A stretch of DNA of 38,671 nucleotides, from the NCBI GenBank assembly GCA_041749275.1, contig JBGTBQ010000078.1, positions 1 to 38,671 on the forward strand. The letters are read 5' to 3'. The notes beneath the pieces are model-generated. The model ran no database searches. It was not told where the DNA came from and saw only the letters and a list, made by a program, of their open reading frames with translations. Origin of the DNA: JBGTBQ01 sp041749275. GTDB lineage: Bacteria > Acidobacteriota > Blastocatellia > Pyrinomonadales > Pyrinomonadaceae. Below are positions 1 through 7,832 of this stretch, piece after piece. A program made the position numbers and the translations under genes. Within the stretch, counting starts at the first letter, position 1. Each line of letters begins with the position of its first letter.

Positions 1-408
1 CGCGAACAGGGCGCGCACGCAACGCTCTTCGCGCGCAACGTTGTGCGTGCGCGCGAAGTGGCTGAGAGCTTCGGCGCAAACATGTTGCCTTTCGATGGCG
101 CACGCTTCGCGGGCTTCGATGTGGTCATCAACGCCACACCGCTCGGCACGCGCGGAGCGCGCGAGGGCGAGACGGCGGCAACGGCGGCGCAACTCCAAGG
201 CGCGCGCGTCATCTACGACCTCGTCTACAACCCCGCCGAGACGCGCCTCATGCGCGAGGCGCGCGCCGCCGGGTGCGAGACAATCGGCGGCCTCCCAATG
301 CTCGTCGCGCAGGCCGCCGGTCAGTTCAAACTCTGGACGGGTGAAGACGCGCCGCTCGAAGTGATGCGCGGCGCGGCGGAAAAACAGATGTTAGATACCG
401 AATGTTAG
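1..408 (+). CDS. aroE: Shikimate dehydrogenase, C-terminal part (cut by window edge)
   Basis: The frame is open from base 1 to the TAG at 406-408, giving about 135 residues with no start in the window. The enzyme reduces 3-dehydroshikimate to shikimate with NADPH in the cytoplasm, in aromatic amino acid synthesis. Visible family marks are the nucleotide-binding strand with TLFARN (NADPH phosphate selectivity region), DVVINATPLGT, YDLVYNP followed by ETRLM, and the C-terminal IGGLPMLVAQAAGQF with LWTG. These match the NADP-binding half of AroE in the usual order. The N-terminal substrate-binding half lies upstream of the window. Nothing looks broken. Quinate/shikimate dehydrogenase paralogues share these motifs, so the exact subfamily cannot be fixed from this half alone. 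Confidence 0.93.
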   Translation, partial: REQGAHATLFARNVVRAREVAESFGANMLPFDGARFAGFDVVINATPLGTRGAREGETAATAAQLQGARVIYDLVYNPAETRLMREARAAGCETIGGLPMLVAQAAGQFKLWTGEDAPLEVMRGAAEKQMLDTEC

Positions 409-447
409 ATGTCAGTACGACGACGGTTTTTGACTAACATCTAACAT
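402..447. repeat. Intergenic palindrome with repeated TTAGAT words
   Basis: ATGTTAGATGT (402-412) pairs with ACATCTAACAT (437-447). A further direct copy of TGTTAGAT lies at 388-395, inside the end of aroE. The hairpin overlaps the aroE stop codon and ends 21 bases before the next start. There is no T-run after it, so it is not a standard terminator. It may be a simple intergenic repeat or an mRNA 3' structure. Confidence 0.5.
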
Positions 448-468
448 CCGGCATCTGACGATTATTCT

Positions 469-1485
469 ATGGAACGTTACAGCAGACAGGTTCTATTCGA
501 CGGCATAGGAGCGGAGGGGCAGCGGCGTCTGCGGGAAGCGAGCGCGCTGATCGTGGGCTGCGGCGCGCTCGGTTCGGCGCAGGCGGAGATGCTGGCGCGA
601 GCGGGCGTCGGGCGGTTGGCTATTGTTGACCGTGATTTCGTCGAGGAGTCGAACCTTCAGCGGCAGACCATGTTCACCGAGCGGGACGCACGCGAGCGCG
701 TGCCGAAGGCGGTCGCCGCCGCGCGACGCATCGCGGAGATCAACTCCGACGTGCGGTGCGAGGCGGAGGTCGCCGACGTGAATCTCTCGAATGTGGAGCG
801 GCTGATTGGAGTCCGCGACATCGTGCTCGATGGGACGGACAACTTTGCGACACGGTTTCTCTTGAACGATGCCTGCGTGAAGCACGGCATCAGTTGGGTC
901 TACGGCGCGGCGGTCGGCTCTTACGGCGTGACGATGACGATCAGGCCGCGCGTCACGCCCTGCCTGCGCTGCGTCTTCCCCGAAACGCCCGCCGCCGGGA
1001 GTGCGCCGACGTGCGATACGGCGGGCGTCATCATGCCGATCATCTCGGTTGTCGCCGCCGTGCAGGTGAGCGAGGCGTTGAAGCTCTTGGCCGGTCGAAC
1101 GGAGAGCCTACACAATTCGCTCATGCAGTTCGACGTGTGGCGCAACGAGTGGCGGCGCATCAGGCTCAAGGAGCCTGCGCCCGATTGCCCGACGTGCGCG
1201 CTCGCGCGGTACGAGACGCTTGAAGCAGAGGCGGGCGACCTCGCAACCATCATGTGCGGGCGCGACGCCGTGCAGGTCGCGCCGCGCAACGCCGCGCGGG
1301 TGAATTTGAATGAACTGGCCGAGCGGCTCCGCGCGGCGGGCGAGGTCAAAGTCAACCCTTACCTCGTGCGTCTTCGCGCCGGCGATTACGAGTTGACGGT
1401 TTTCGAGGACGCGCGCGCCATCATCCGTGGCACCGATGATGTGGCGACAGCGCGCTCGCTCTACGCGAGATATGTTGGAACCTGA
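469..1485 (+). CDS. thiF: ThiF/MoeB-family adenylyltransferase (E1-like)
   Basis: This 338-residue cytoplasmic protein should adenylate the C-terminal glycine of a small ubiquitin-like sulfur carrier (ThiS or MoaD) using ATP. The ATP-binding glycine motif is GCGALG (residues 30-35), followed by the acidic strand IVDRD and the NLQRQ motif (62-66), with DGTDN at 121-125. Two CxxC pairs for structural zinc are present (C165/C168 and C240/C243), and C182 in TCDTAGV is where the family has its conserved cysteine. The last 80 residues form an extra domain containing CGRDAVQ and ending YARYVGT, a layout I associate with Bacillus-type ThiF. MoeB remains possible, because no thiS, thiG or moa gene is in view to settle the pathway. 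The ATG at 469 leaves no spare upstream sequence. Confidence 0.85.
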   Translation: MERYSRQVLFDGIGAEGQRRLREASALIVGCGALGSAQAEMLARAGVGRLAIVDRDFVEESNLQRQTMFTERDARERVPKAVAAARRIAEINSDVRCEAEVADVNLSNVERLIGVRDIVLDGTDNFATRFLLNDACVKHGISWVYGAAVGSYGVTMTIRPRVTPCLRCVFPETPAAGSAPTCDTAGVIMPIISVVAAVQVSEALKLLAGRTESLHNSLMQFDVWRNEWRRIRLKEPAPDCPTCALARYETLEAEAGDLATIMCGRDAVQVAPRNAARVNLNELAERLRAAGEVKVNPYLVRLRAGDYELTVFEDARAIIRGTDDVATARSLYARYVGT

Positions 1486-1645
1486 AAATTATGCGTCCGT
1501 TTAGAAGCGGGGATGAAATTTCAAGCCTCGTTCCGCAACCATTCGCGGCAGTTTCCCGCGCCCGCCGTGTCGGGTTATGATTCAGGAGGCGATGAAGTCT
1601 TCCCATCTGCCCACCGAAACTCTGAAACCTGATTCTTTTCAATTG

Positions 1646-3874
1646 ATGACAAACAAAAAAAGCTTACTCCGGATTGTCCTGCTCTCCGTCTCTTTATTGT
1701 CTGCAACGTTCCTCGCCACTTCACCCGTCCGCGCGGGCGGCCCCGTCGTGTGGGCGACGAACTCGCGTGCGGCGCTGTTGACCGGCGATGCGCGCGGCGT
1801 CTCCGTGACGGACACGGGCGCGCTCATGCTCGCGCCGCGTTTCGCGCAACTCTTCGATACTGAACAGGCATTCATCTGGTCGAGCGCGGTTGACGCGGGC
1901 GGCGCGGTCTACCTCGGAACGGGACACGACGGAAAGATTTTCCGTGTCGGCGTGGACGGTCGCGGCGCGCTGCTGTACGACGCGGCGGAGTTGGACGTGA
2001 CGGCGCTCGCGGTGGGGCGTGACGGCGCTTTGTATGCCGGCACTTCGCCGGACGGAAAAGTTTATCGCATCGGCGCGGACGGGAAGGCTGATGTCTATTT
2101 CGACCCGGCGGATAAGTATATCTGGTCGCTCGCCGTGATGAATGATGGGACGCTCGCCGTCGCCACGGGCGACACGGGCAAACTCTATCGCGTGCGCGCG
2201 GCGGGCGCGAAGCCGGAAAGTGCGCTGCTCGTTGACACGAACGAAACGCACATCATTTCGCTCGCGCTTGATGGACAGGGGAACCTCATCGCGGGGACTG
2301 ATCCGGGCGGACTCATCCTGCGCGTCTCGCCGGAAGGGAAGATGTTTGCGCTCTTCGACTCGCCGCTACGCGAGGTGCATTCACTCGCGCCCGCGCCGGA
2401 CGGGGCGATCTACGCGCTCGCCCTGAGCGATGCGGCGACGGGGCCACGCCCGGCCAGCTCCGCGCCCTCGCAGCCGCAGACGACGATCAGCGCGGCGGGC
2501 GGCTCCATCACGGGCACCGTGACGAGCGTGGACGAGAGCGGGCAACAATCGCAGTTAGGCGCGCAGGCAGGACAGCCGGCGCGCAGCCGCAACGAATTGC
2601 AGAACGCGCGGAGCGCCGTCTTTCGTATCATGCCTGACGGCGGGACGGACGTGCTGTGGAGTTCGCCGACCGTGACGGCCTTCGCGGTCGCGGCGTCGCC
2701 GCGGGGCGGCGTGCTCGTCGGCACGAGCGACAAGGGGCGCATCTACTCGGTCACGGATGACGGGCGCGACACGCTTCTCGTTCAGTCGAGCGAAGATCAG
2801 ATTTCGTCGTTCGTCGTGCGCGGGCGCGACGTGTTCGCGGCTTCGTCCAATCAGGGAAAACTCTTCCGCTTCGCGGGCGACCCCAATGCCGAGGGCAGTT
2901 ACGAGTCGCCGGTGCGCGATGCGCGCTTCGTCGCCTCGTGGGGGCGCATCAGTTGGCGCGGTCGCGGCGCCGTCGAATTGCAGACGCGCACCGGCAACAC
3001 CGAGCGGCCCGACATGACGTGGAGCGATTGGAGCGCGCCCTACCGCGACGACAAGGGGACGGCGATCACCAGCCCGCGCGCGCGTTTCATACAATGGCGC
3101 GCAGTGCTGAAGTCGTCGCCGGGCGGCGACGCGCGCGTCGAAGACGTGAGCCTCGCCTATCTGCCGCGCAACGTCGCGCCCGAAATCCTGAACGTGCAGG
3201 TGCACCCTGTCGGCATCTCGCTCCAACCCGCCTTGCAGATTCCCATTGACCCAAACCTCGAAGCATCGGGACTCGACCCCGCGCTCTTCGGCGCGTCCGT
3301 GCAGATACCGCCGCGGCGTGCGTTCCAGCGCGGCGCCGTCTCGCTCCAGTGGCAGGCCGAAGATCGCAACGGCGACCAGCTTGAATACGCCGTCCACTAC
3401 CGCGCGGTCGGCGAGACGACCTTCCACCTGCTGAAAGAGAACCTGCGCGAAAACTTCTTTTCGGTTGACGGCGCGGCTCTCGGCGACGGTCGCTACGTCT
3501 TCAAGGTCGTTGCCTCGGACGCGCCGGACAACGCGCTCGGACAGGCGCTCACGGGCGAGCGCATCAGCGAGCCGGTTGACGTTGATAACAAGCCCCCGGT
3601 CGTGACCGAAGGAGGTGCGGCGAAGTTGCAGCCGGGCAGCGTTAGCGTGAGCTTCGTGGTCGAAGACGAGGGCGGCATCATCAAGCGCGCTGACGTAAGC
3701 GTGAATAGCGGCGAATGGCACTCGGTCTTCCCCGAAGACGGCATTGCGGACAGCAGTCGTGAAACCTACCGGCTCGTCTTGCCGCTGGCGGGCGCGGGCG
3801 AGCACACCATCTCGTTCCGCGTCTTCGACGCCAGTGGCAACGTGAGCAGTCGCCGGATCGTGGTCAAACGTTGA
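1646..3874 (+). CDS. Secreted beta-propeller repeat protein
   Basis: From the ATG at 1646 this gives 742 residues beginning with a clear signal peptide (MTNKKSLLRIVLLSVSLL then ATFLATSPVRAGG). In-frame ATGs at 1577 and 1592 are possible, and AGGAGG lies at 1584-1589, but only two bases before 1592. I prefer 1646 because the signal peptide starts there. The N-terminal half repeats propeller blades of the type YLGTGHDGKIFRV, YAGTSPDGKVYRIG and VATGDTGKLYRV, with later blades GTSDKGRIYSV and ASSNQGKLFRF. A low-complexity serine/glutamine linker interrupts the propeller at about residues 270-325. The C-terminal third looks like two fibronectin- or Ig-like modules (QWQAEDRNGDQLEYAVHYR; EHTISFRVFDASGN). 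It is likely a periplasmic or surface sensor or binding protein. No catalytic motif is visible and I cannot name a substrate. Confidence 0.85.
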   Translation: MTNKKSLLRIVLLSVSLLSATFLATSPVRAGGPVVWATNSRAALLTGDARGVSVTDTGALMLAPRFAQLFDTEQAFIWSSAVDAGGAVYLGTGHDGKIFRVGVDGRGALLYDAAELDVTALAVGRDGALYAGTSPDGKVYRIGADGKADVYFDPADKYIWSLAVMNDGTLAVATGDTGKLYRVRAAGAKPESALLVDTNETHIISLALDGQGNLIAGTDPGGLILRVSPEGKMFALFDSPLREVHSLAPAPDGAIYALALSDAATGPRPASSAPSQPQTTISAAGGSITGTVTSVDESGQQSQLGAQAGQPARSRNELQNARSAVFRIMPDGGTDVLWSSPTVTAFAVAASPRGGVLVGTSDKGRIYSVTDDGRDTLLVQSSEDQISSFVVRGRDVFAASSNQGKLFRFAGDPNAEGSYESPVRDARFVASWGRISWRGRGAVELQTRTGNTERPDMTWSDWSAPYRDDKGTAITSPRARFIQWRAVLKSSPGGDARVEDVSLAYLPRNVAPEILNVQVHPVGISLQPALQIPIDPNLEASGLDPALFGASVQIPPRRAFQRGAVSLQWQAEDRNGDQLEYAVHYRAVGETTFHLLKENLRENFFSVDGAALGDGRYVFKVVASDAPDNALGQALTGERISEPVDVDNKPPVVTEGGAAKLQPGSVSVSFVVEDEGGIIKRADVSVNSGEWHSVFPEDGIADSSRETYRLVLPLAGAGEHTISFRVFDASGNVSSRRIVVKR

Positions 3875-4110
3875 ACTCCGGCGCAGTAAATAAACGCTTC
3901 AGGGGCGTCTGCACGATACGGTGCGAAAGCGTGCGAAAGCGTGCGCGCAAGGGTGATGCGGCTGTAAACTATGCACGCAAAAGCGGTAAGGATTGCGGGC
4001 GCGAGGCCGTGGCACTGATGTTGCCAGACGATAGAGGCGAGACCAGACGCGCGTCTCTCTTCTCCCTCCCATGCGCGATCTAAGGAACGGACATGAGGAG
4101 GCTCTTAGGA

Positions 4111-4320
4111 ATGATGGAAGTTTTAAAGAAATTACTGTTAACGGTTTCGGTCTTCTGTGCTCTAACGATCAGCGCTTTCGCCCTCGATCCGCAGAAGAAC
4201 GACAACCGGCAACAGCCGCCGCCGCCGGACAAGAAAGAGAAGGAAATCCCCAAGCCCGAAAAACCACCGCCACCCCGCAACGACAACCGCGACGGGGGAG
4301 ACAAGAAGGGAAAGCCATAA
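4111..4320 (+). CDS. Small exported proline-rich protein
   Basis: This gives 69 residues from the ATG at 4111. AGGAGG at 4096-4101 lies nine bases upstream, which favours 4111 over the in-frame ATG at 4093 that precedes the Shine-Dalgarno sequence. A signal peptide (MMEVLKKLLLTVSVFCALTI, cleaving near SAFA-LD) is followed by a short charged, disordered tail rich in proline, lysine and asparagine, with two PPPP runs. I do not recognise a family. It has no cysteines and no lipobox. A 112-base structured stretch and a terminator follow it. Small secreted proteins of this composition can be cell-wall or matrix associated, but that is only an inference. Confidence 0.6.
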   Translation: MMEVLKKLLLTVSVFCALTISAFALDPQKNDNRQQPPPPDKKEKEIPKPEKPPPPRNDNRDGGDKKGKP

Positions 4321-4432
4321 GGCTGCTCCTCGAAGTCGCCTACCGCTTCGACCGGGCAGGTTGGTAGCGCGCGGGAGGCCGCAGCCGGTACGAACTTACA
4401 GGCTGGTCAGGCGAAGCCGGCAGTAAAGAGAA

Positions 4433-4487
4433 CGCGGACGCTTGAAGTGAAGCACCCGGACTTCCGTCAAGCGTCCGTGATTTTTTG
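4433..4487 (+). terminator. Intrinsic terminator after the small exported protein
   Basis: A 13-bp stem (4433-4445 with 4467-4479; core GGACGCTTGA/TCAAGCGTCC, one G-T pair) is followed by a T-run at 4481-4486. The 21-base loop can itself pair GAAG with CTTC. It ends the transcript of the 4111-4320 gene. The next gene begins 16 bases further on. Confidence 0.8.
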
Positions 4488-4502
4488 TAAAGGGGGTAAG
4501 AG

Positions 4503-5123
4503 ATGCGGAAGGGGACAAGGAAGGTTTACTTGCGTTGGATGATGGCGGTTGCGCTGTGCTCCGTGTCTCTCGCGCAAATCGGGGCGCCCGCCCACGCCCA
4601 GTCGAGGGGCATAGACCGCCGGCTCGTCGCGAGCGCCGAATATTACACGGGAGACCAGTTCAGGTTCGAGACTACGACGCCGCGTGGGGTGCACGTGGTG
4701 TCGGTCAGTAGGCCGGCGGGTGAAGCGTTGCGTGCGATTGACAGTGGTCTCAGCGAATTGTTCGCGGTGGCGCGCCGCCGCGGTTATCGCTCGCGTCTCA
4801 ACCATGCCGACTACACCGTCTTCATCGCGCGCGCTGACCGGACACGCAACCGCGACGGCGCTTACTCGCCGGACATTGCGCTCGGCGCGGCGCAGTACCG
4901 GGGGAGCGTTTACGATCAGGGCGGTTATGTCTACGCCGCCGGGATGGTGCTCTCGAACAGTCCCGCCGCCTTCATCATCGCCGAGCACGACCGCGACTTC
5001 CAACGCATCGCCGACGTGGCGCGCTACGAGGGCGAGCACATCATCCTCTATCACAACGACCGTCGCCTCTACGCGCAGACCGCCGACCACAGCCGCGGCG
5101 GCAGTCACCCGATTTTGCAATAA
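4503..5123 (+). CDS. Exported protein of unknown function
   Basis: This is a 206-residue protein with an N-terminal signal peptide (LRWMMAVALCSVSLAQIGAP, cleaving near AHAQ). A G-rich ribosome site (GGGGGT) sits just before the ATG. The mature part is about 175 residues, mixed alpha/beta, without cysteines. It carries an acidic/histidine-rich C-terminal stretch (FIIAEHDRDFQRIADVARYE, then HIILYHNDRRLY). I recognise no family. The gene stands alone between two strong terminators, so it is probably transcribed as a single cistron. The pattern suggests a soluble periplasmic protein, and its role cannot be inferred. Confidence 0.8.
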   Translation: MRKGTRKVYLRWMMAVALCSVSLAQIGAPAHAQSRGIDRRLVASAEYYTGDQFRFETTTPRGVHVVSVSRPAGEALRAIDSGLSELFAVARRRGYRSRLNHADYTVFIARADRTRNRDGAYSPDIALGAAQYRGSVYDQGGYVYAAGMVLSNSPAAFIIAEHDRDFQRIADVARYEGEHIILYHNDRRLYAQTADHSRGGSHPILQ

Positions 5124-5149
5124 GGGAAAATAAGGCGAGCGGATAACTG

Positions 5150-5247
5150 TACAATCGTTTAGAGCGGTTGGCGCCGGTCTCTAAACAAGAGGTGGGAATT
5201 CATCGAGAAGCCCGCGTCCGCATCCAGACGCGGGCTTCTCATTTTTT
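5150..5247 (+). ncRNA. Possible small RNA ending at a terminator
   Basis: A TACAAT box at 5150-5155 is followed by a hairpin (GTTTAGAG 5157-5164 with CTCTAAAC 5179-5186, plus an inner CGG/CCG), then the strong terminator at 5205-5247. No open frame lies between them. No good -35 box is visible. The alternative is that this is only the 3' untranslated region of the gene ending at 5123. Confidence 0.3.
5205..5247 (+). terminator. Strong intrinsic terminator
   Basis: A perfect 14-bp stem (GAGAAGCCCGCGTC 5205-5218 with its complement at 5227-5240) and an 8-base loop are followed by TTTTTT (5242-5247). The T-run is only on the plus strand, so it serves plus-strand transcripts. It also separates them from the convergent gene ending at 5268. 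Confidence 0.92.
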
Positions 5248-5267
5248 ACGGCGAAGAACGAGCGAAC

Positions 5268-6098
5268 TTACTTCAACACTTTGGCGGAGAGCACGACGAT
5301 GATGCCCTTATCTTCAAGGCTCGTCGTCCCGACTAAGACCTTCTCGCCGTCGCGCAGGTTGACCGGCGTTCTAAAGCCGATGTCCTCATACTGAATTTTC
5401 GCGTCGCCCACACTGAGCGGTACTTTCATATTGAAGTTGAACTCGTTCACTCCTACGCGGGCGGTCGCCTCCGTCGTCTCGACGCGGATGTTTGAAAGGC
5501 CGTAATTGTAGAAGATCGGATTCTTGCCGGCGGGTGTGTCGGCATTCAATTTCAGTTCCGCGATGCCCTTGTTGCCGATGTTGCCCGCCCCACCCTGATA
5601 GCGCAGCACCTGCGAAGTCATCAGATAATAATTCTTGTAGTTGAGCGTCGTCTTCAACTGCTTGATCGCGTCGTCAAGATCAGCGGGAAACTGCGTCGTC
5701 TCGGCGCCGCCGTTCGAGGCGATCAGGATGTGGACGCGGAATTCAACCGGGGGTTGGGGCGGCGTCGGAGGTTGCGGCACGTCGAGCCGTTTGATGACCT
5801 CTTCGACTGTGGCGATGACTTCGGGGAAGTCGCGCACGGTGATGGTCTTGAATGCTTCGTTGTAATTCATGGATGCGCCTTTGACATGACTGCCGAGCGG
5901 CATCAACACACTCAAGAGGTTGCGTGCGTCGCGGTGCTTAATCTCAAAAACGCGACTGCGGAGGTCTTTGTTGGGGGCCGCCTGCCGGTCGTCAGGGTTG
6001 GAGGTCGGCTCCGACTGCTTCTGTTGCGCGCCCGTGACGGAGGCAAAGAGTAGGGCAGTGATGACGGCGAATAGGATTCGGTTTTTTGTTGAGAACAT
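5268..6098 (-). CDS. Exported protein with secretin N-type domain
   Basis: This 276-residue protein has a signal peptide (KNRILFAVITALLFASVTGA-QQ). Residues about 45-115 resemble the short N domain of secretins (NolW type), with RVFEIKHRDARNLLSVL, then KTITVRDFPEVIATVEEVIKRLD, and then a proline linker. The C-terminal 160 residues are a beta-rich domain that ends in a repeated strand pattern (GEKVLVGTTSL, IIVVLSAKV). It is far too short for a full secretin and lacks the pore-forming domain. AGGAGG sits four bases before the ATG. It is the last gene of the sigma/anti-sigma operon, eight bases after the anti-sigma gene, so the ECF system probably co-expresses it. It may be an envelope sensor or a partner of a secretion machine, which is inference. 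Confidence 0.75.
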   Translation of the reverse strand: MFSTKNRILFAVITALLFASVTGAQQKQSEPTSNPDDRQAAPNKDLRSRVFEIKHRDARNLLSVLMPLGSHVKGASMNYNEAFKTITVRDFPEVIATVEEVIKRLDVPQPPTPPQPPVEFRVHILIASNGGAETTQFPADLDDAIKQLKTTLNYKNYYLMTSQVLRYQGGAGNIGNKGIAELKLNADTPAGKNPIFYNYGLSNIRVETTEATARVGVNEFNFNMKVPLSVGDAKIQYEDIGFRTPVNLRDGEKVLVGTTSLEDKGIIVVLSAKVLK

Positions 6099-6106
6099 GA
6101 TTCCTC

Positions 6107-6880
6107 CTAACGGTTGTCGTTCGATCTCCGGGGCGACGTTTGTTCGTCGCCTTGTGGCGCGAGCCAGATGATGCGGATGTTTGGGTCGTGTGTTTGCAAT
6201 TCAATCCTCAACAGCTTGCGCCCGTCCGCCAGTGCCGAGTTGTTGGCCGTCGCCGTACCGGCAGACGTAGAGTCGCTGTTCGGAGTCGCGCCGTTGGGCA
6301 ACGGGGACGGCGCGGATGTTTGTGGATGCGGGTTATGTGCTAAGTCCGCCACATCGAGATTTCTTCGCCTAGATGTTTTCCTTGCCGGACTGAGCCTAAG
6401 CTCGCCCTTCGAGTCGAATCTTGTTCGTGGCGAGTCCACAATTCTATCTACCTTGAAACGGGCGGTTGCGTTTATCCCATCGGATATACCGTCGCCCGTG
6501 GCGCTCAGTTTCGGCGATGGCTCCGGGCGTGAGACGCGCAGGGCGAAGACAACCGCCACGAGGATGACCGCAAGCGATGCCGTATAAGCGAGCGCCCGCG
6601 GGCGAAGAAATCGCATGAGCGGACTGGCGGGAACGAACGGCGTGGGCGTTGCCTCAATCTGCCGCATCACTAAGTTGCGGATGTCGTTAAAGAACGCGGC
6701 GTCGAATTCGGGTGGCTCGTGCAGGCCGAGAAGCCTCCGGCTCTCAGTCCACTCGGCGGCGCGTCGCCGGCAGGCATCGCAACCAACGAGATGCGCGGCG
6801 AACGTCTCGCGCTCGCGCCCGTTTTTGATATCGCCGCCCGCGTGGAGTGGCATCAGTTCCACTGCCCGCTTACAGTTCAT
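6107..6880 (-). CDS. Anti-sigma factor with zinc-binding N-terminus
   Basis: I take the ATG at 6880 as the start (257 residues), because GAGGAG lies seven bases upstream. An upstream TTG in frame at 6895 lies before that site. The N-terminus has MNCKRAVELMPLHAGGD and then HLVGCDACRRR, the HxxxCxxC pattern of ZAS anti-sigma domains that hold an ECF sigma factor inactive. A single membrane segment (ALAYTASLAVILVAVVFALR, about residues 95-115) is followed by a disordered, probably periplasmic, region. The C-terminal stretch ends with LLRIELQTHDPNIRIIWLAP. The gene follows the sigma gene by 11 bases and precedes the secretin-domain gene by 8. The layout predicts release of the sigma factor on an envelope signal. 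Confidence 0.85.
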   Translation of the reverse strand: MNCKRAVELMPLHAGGDIKNGRERETFAAHLVGCDACRRRAAEWTESRRLLGLHEPPEFDAAFFNDIRNLVMRQIEATPTPFVPASPLMRFLRPRALAYTASLAVILVAVVFALRVSRPEPSPKLSATGDGISDGINATARFKVDRIVDSPRTRFDSKGELRLSPARKTSRRRNLDVADLAHNPHPQTSAPSPLPNGATPNSDSTSAGTATANNSALADGRKLLRIELQTHDPNIRIIWLAPQGDEQTSPRRSNDNR

Positions 6881-6891
6881 CATAAAACTCC

Positions 6892-7581
6892 TCAATCGCG
6901 GCCTCCCCGCAGGATTCGCTCGCAGTAGAGCTTGAGCTTTGAGCGCGCCGTCGAGACCTGCGAGCGCACGGTGGCGGGGCGCGTGTTCATCAGGCGCGCG
7001 ACCTCTTCGGTTGAAAGTCCTTCCAGATCGCGCAGAACGACGGCGGTGCGCTCTTTTTCGGGAAGCGTCTCCAGCGCGCGCCGGACGATGGCACGCTTCT
7101 GCGCGAGCACGGCTTCCTCTTCCGTGTCGGCATCGCCCGCGATACCTTCGAGCAACGCCTGCTCTCGTGTGGAGTCGTGCGAGGGCGAATGCGCGCTCGA
7201 CCCGGTTCGCTTTCGCGTCCGCAGCATGTCGCGGCAGACATTGACGGTGATGCGGTAGAGCCAGCCGTGAAAATCCTGTTCGGGTCTATAGCTTTTCAGG
7301 TACTTGTACGCGCGCAAAAAAGATTCCTGCGTTGCGTCGCGCGCGTCTTCCCGGCTGCCGAGTAGTCGCCATGCGGTAGCCGCTACTTTGTGCTCGGTGA
7401 GAGCCATAATCTGCTCGAAGGCAGAGGCGTCGCCCGCGCTGACGCGCGCGGCCAGTGCGGAAAGAGCCGCGACGCTGCTCTCCGCGACGCCGCGCGCCGT
7501 CAGGTTCTCGGTCATCAGAGCGATACTTGCGACCTCACCTTGCATACTCCGCTGAAGACCTCTTTCCGGCTCCCTCCGCAT
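6892..7581 (-). CDS. ECF-type RNA polymerase sigma factor
   Basis: The open frame extends to 7785, but the family-like part begins after the ATG at 7581 (229 residues), which has AAGGT eight bases upstream; ATGs at 7545 and 7515 are weaker options. Region 2 runs from AFEQIMALTEHKVAATAWRL through DARDATQESFLRAYKYL and FHGWLYRITVNVCRDMLR. Region 4 has LETLPEKERTAVVLRDLEGL, then STEEVARLMNTRPATVRSQV. Region 3 is lacking, as expected for ECF factors. It is the first gene of the operon with the zinc anti-sigma factor. A candidate self-recognised promoter lies at 7649-7677. Its target genes are unknown. Confidence 0.92.
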   Translation of the reverse strand: MRREPERGLQRSMQGEVASIALMTENLTARGVAESSVAALSALAARVSAGDASAFEQIMALTEHKVAATAWRLLGSREDARDATQESFLRAYKYLKSYRPEQDFHGWLYRITVNVCRDMLRTRKRTGSSAHSPSHDSTREQALLEGIAGDADTEEEAVLAQKRAIVRRALETLPEKERTAVVLRDLEGLSTEEVARLMNTRPATVRSQVSTARSKLKLYCERILRGGRD

Positions 7582-7648
7582 ATATCTACCTTCATGGTGC
7601 GGAAAACGTTGAGAGAAAATTTGGCGATAAAAATAGCGGCGTCGAAAA

Positions 7649-7677
7649 GTACACGCCCGCGCCGGGGGGAAGGTTGC
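7649..7677 (-). promoter_or_regulatory. Candidate autoregulated ECF promoter
   Basis: Read on the minus strand, GCAACC (7677-7672) is followed by a 17-base spacer and GTGTAC (7654-7649). The AAC in the -35 box and a GT-type -10 box resemble promoters used by ECF sigma factors. It lies about 70 bases upstream of the sigma gene start. This is a sequence resemblance only. Confidence 0.4.
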
Positions 7678-7832
7678 AAAACGGCTACTACATGCGTGCG
7701 AAATCACAATAGGGTTGACCGAAAGACCCCGGAGGGAATACAAGTAGCCCTCGCCCGCTCGGCCCGCAAATCGTGGGAGACACACGAATGTATAAGCAGT
7801 GTCGCCCGTGCCGACCGGTCAGAGAACATCCG

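Noticed and set aside
2555..3805. Long minus-strand frame of 416 codons
   Set aside because: It lies opposite the propeller gene, has shadow-like arginine/valine-rich composition and no family motif. The GC-rich codon pattern of the plus gene explains it.
3875..4092. Possible riboswitch in the gap before the small exported gene (repeated GTGCGAAAGC words)
   Set aside because: I could not match it to any known riboswitch consensus. The repeats are short and a convincing fold was not found.
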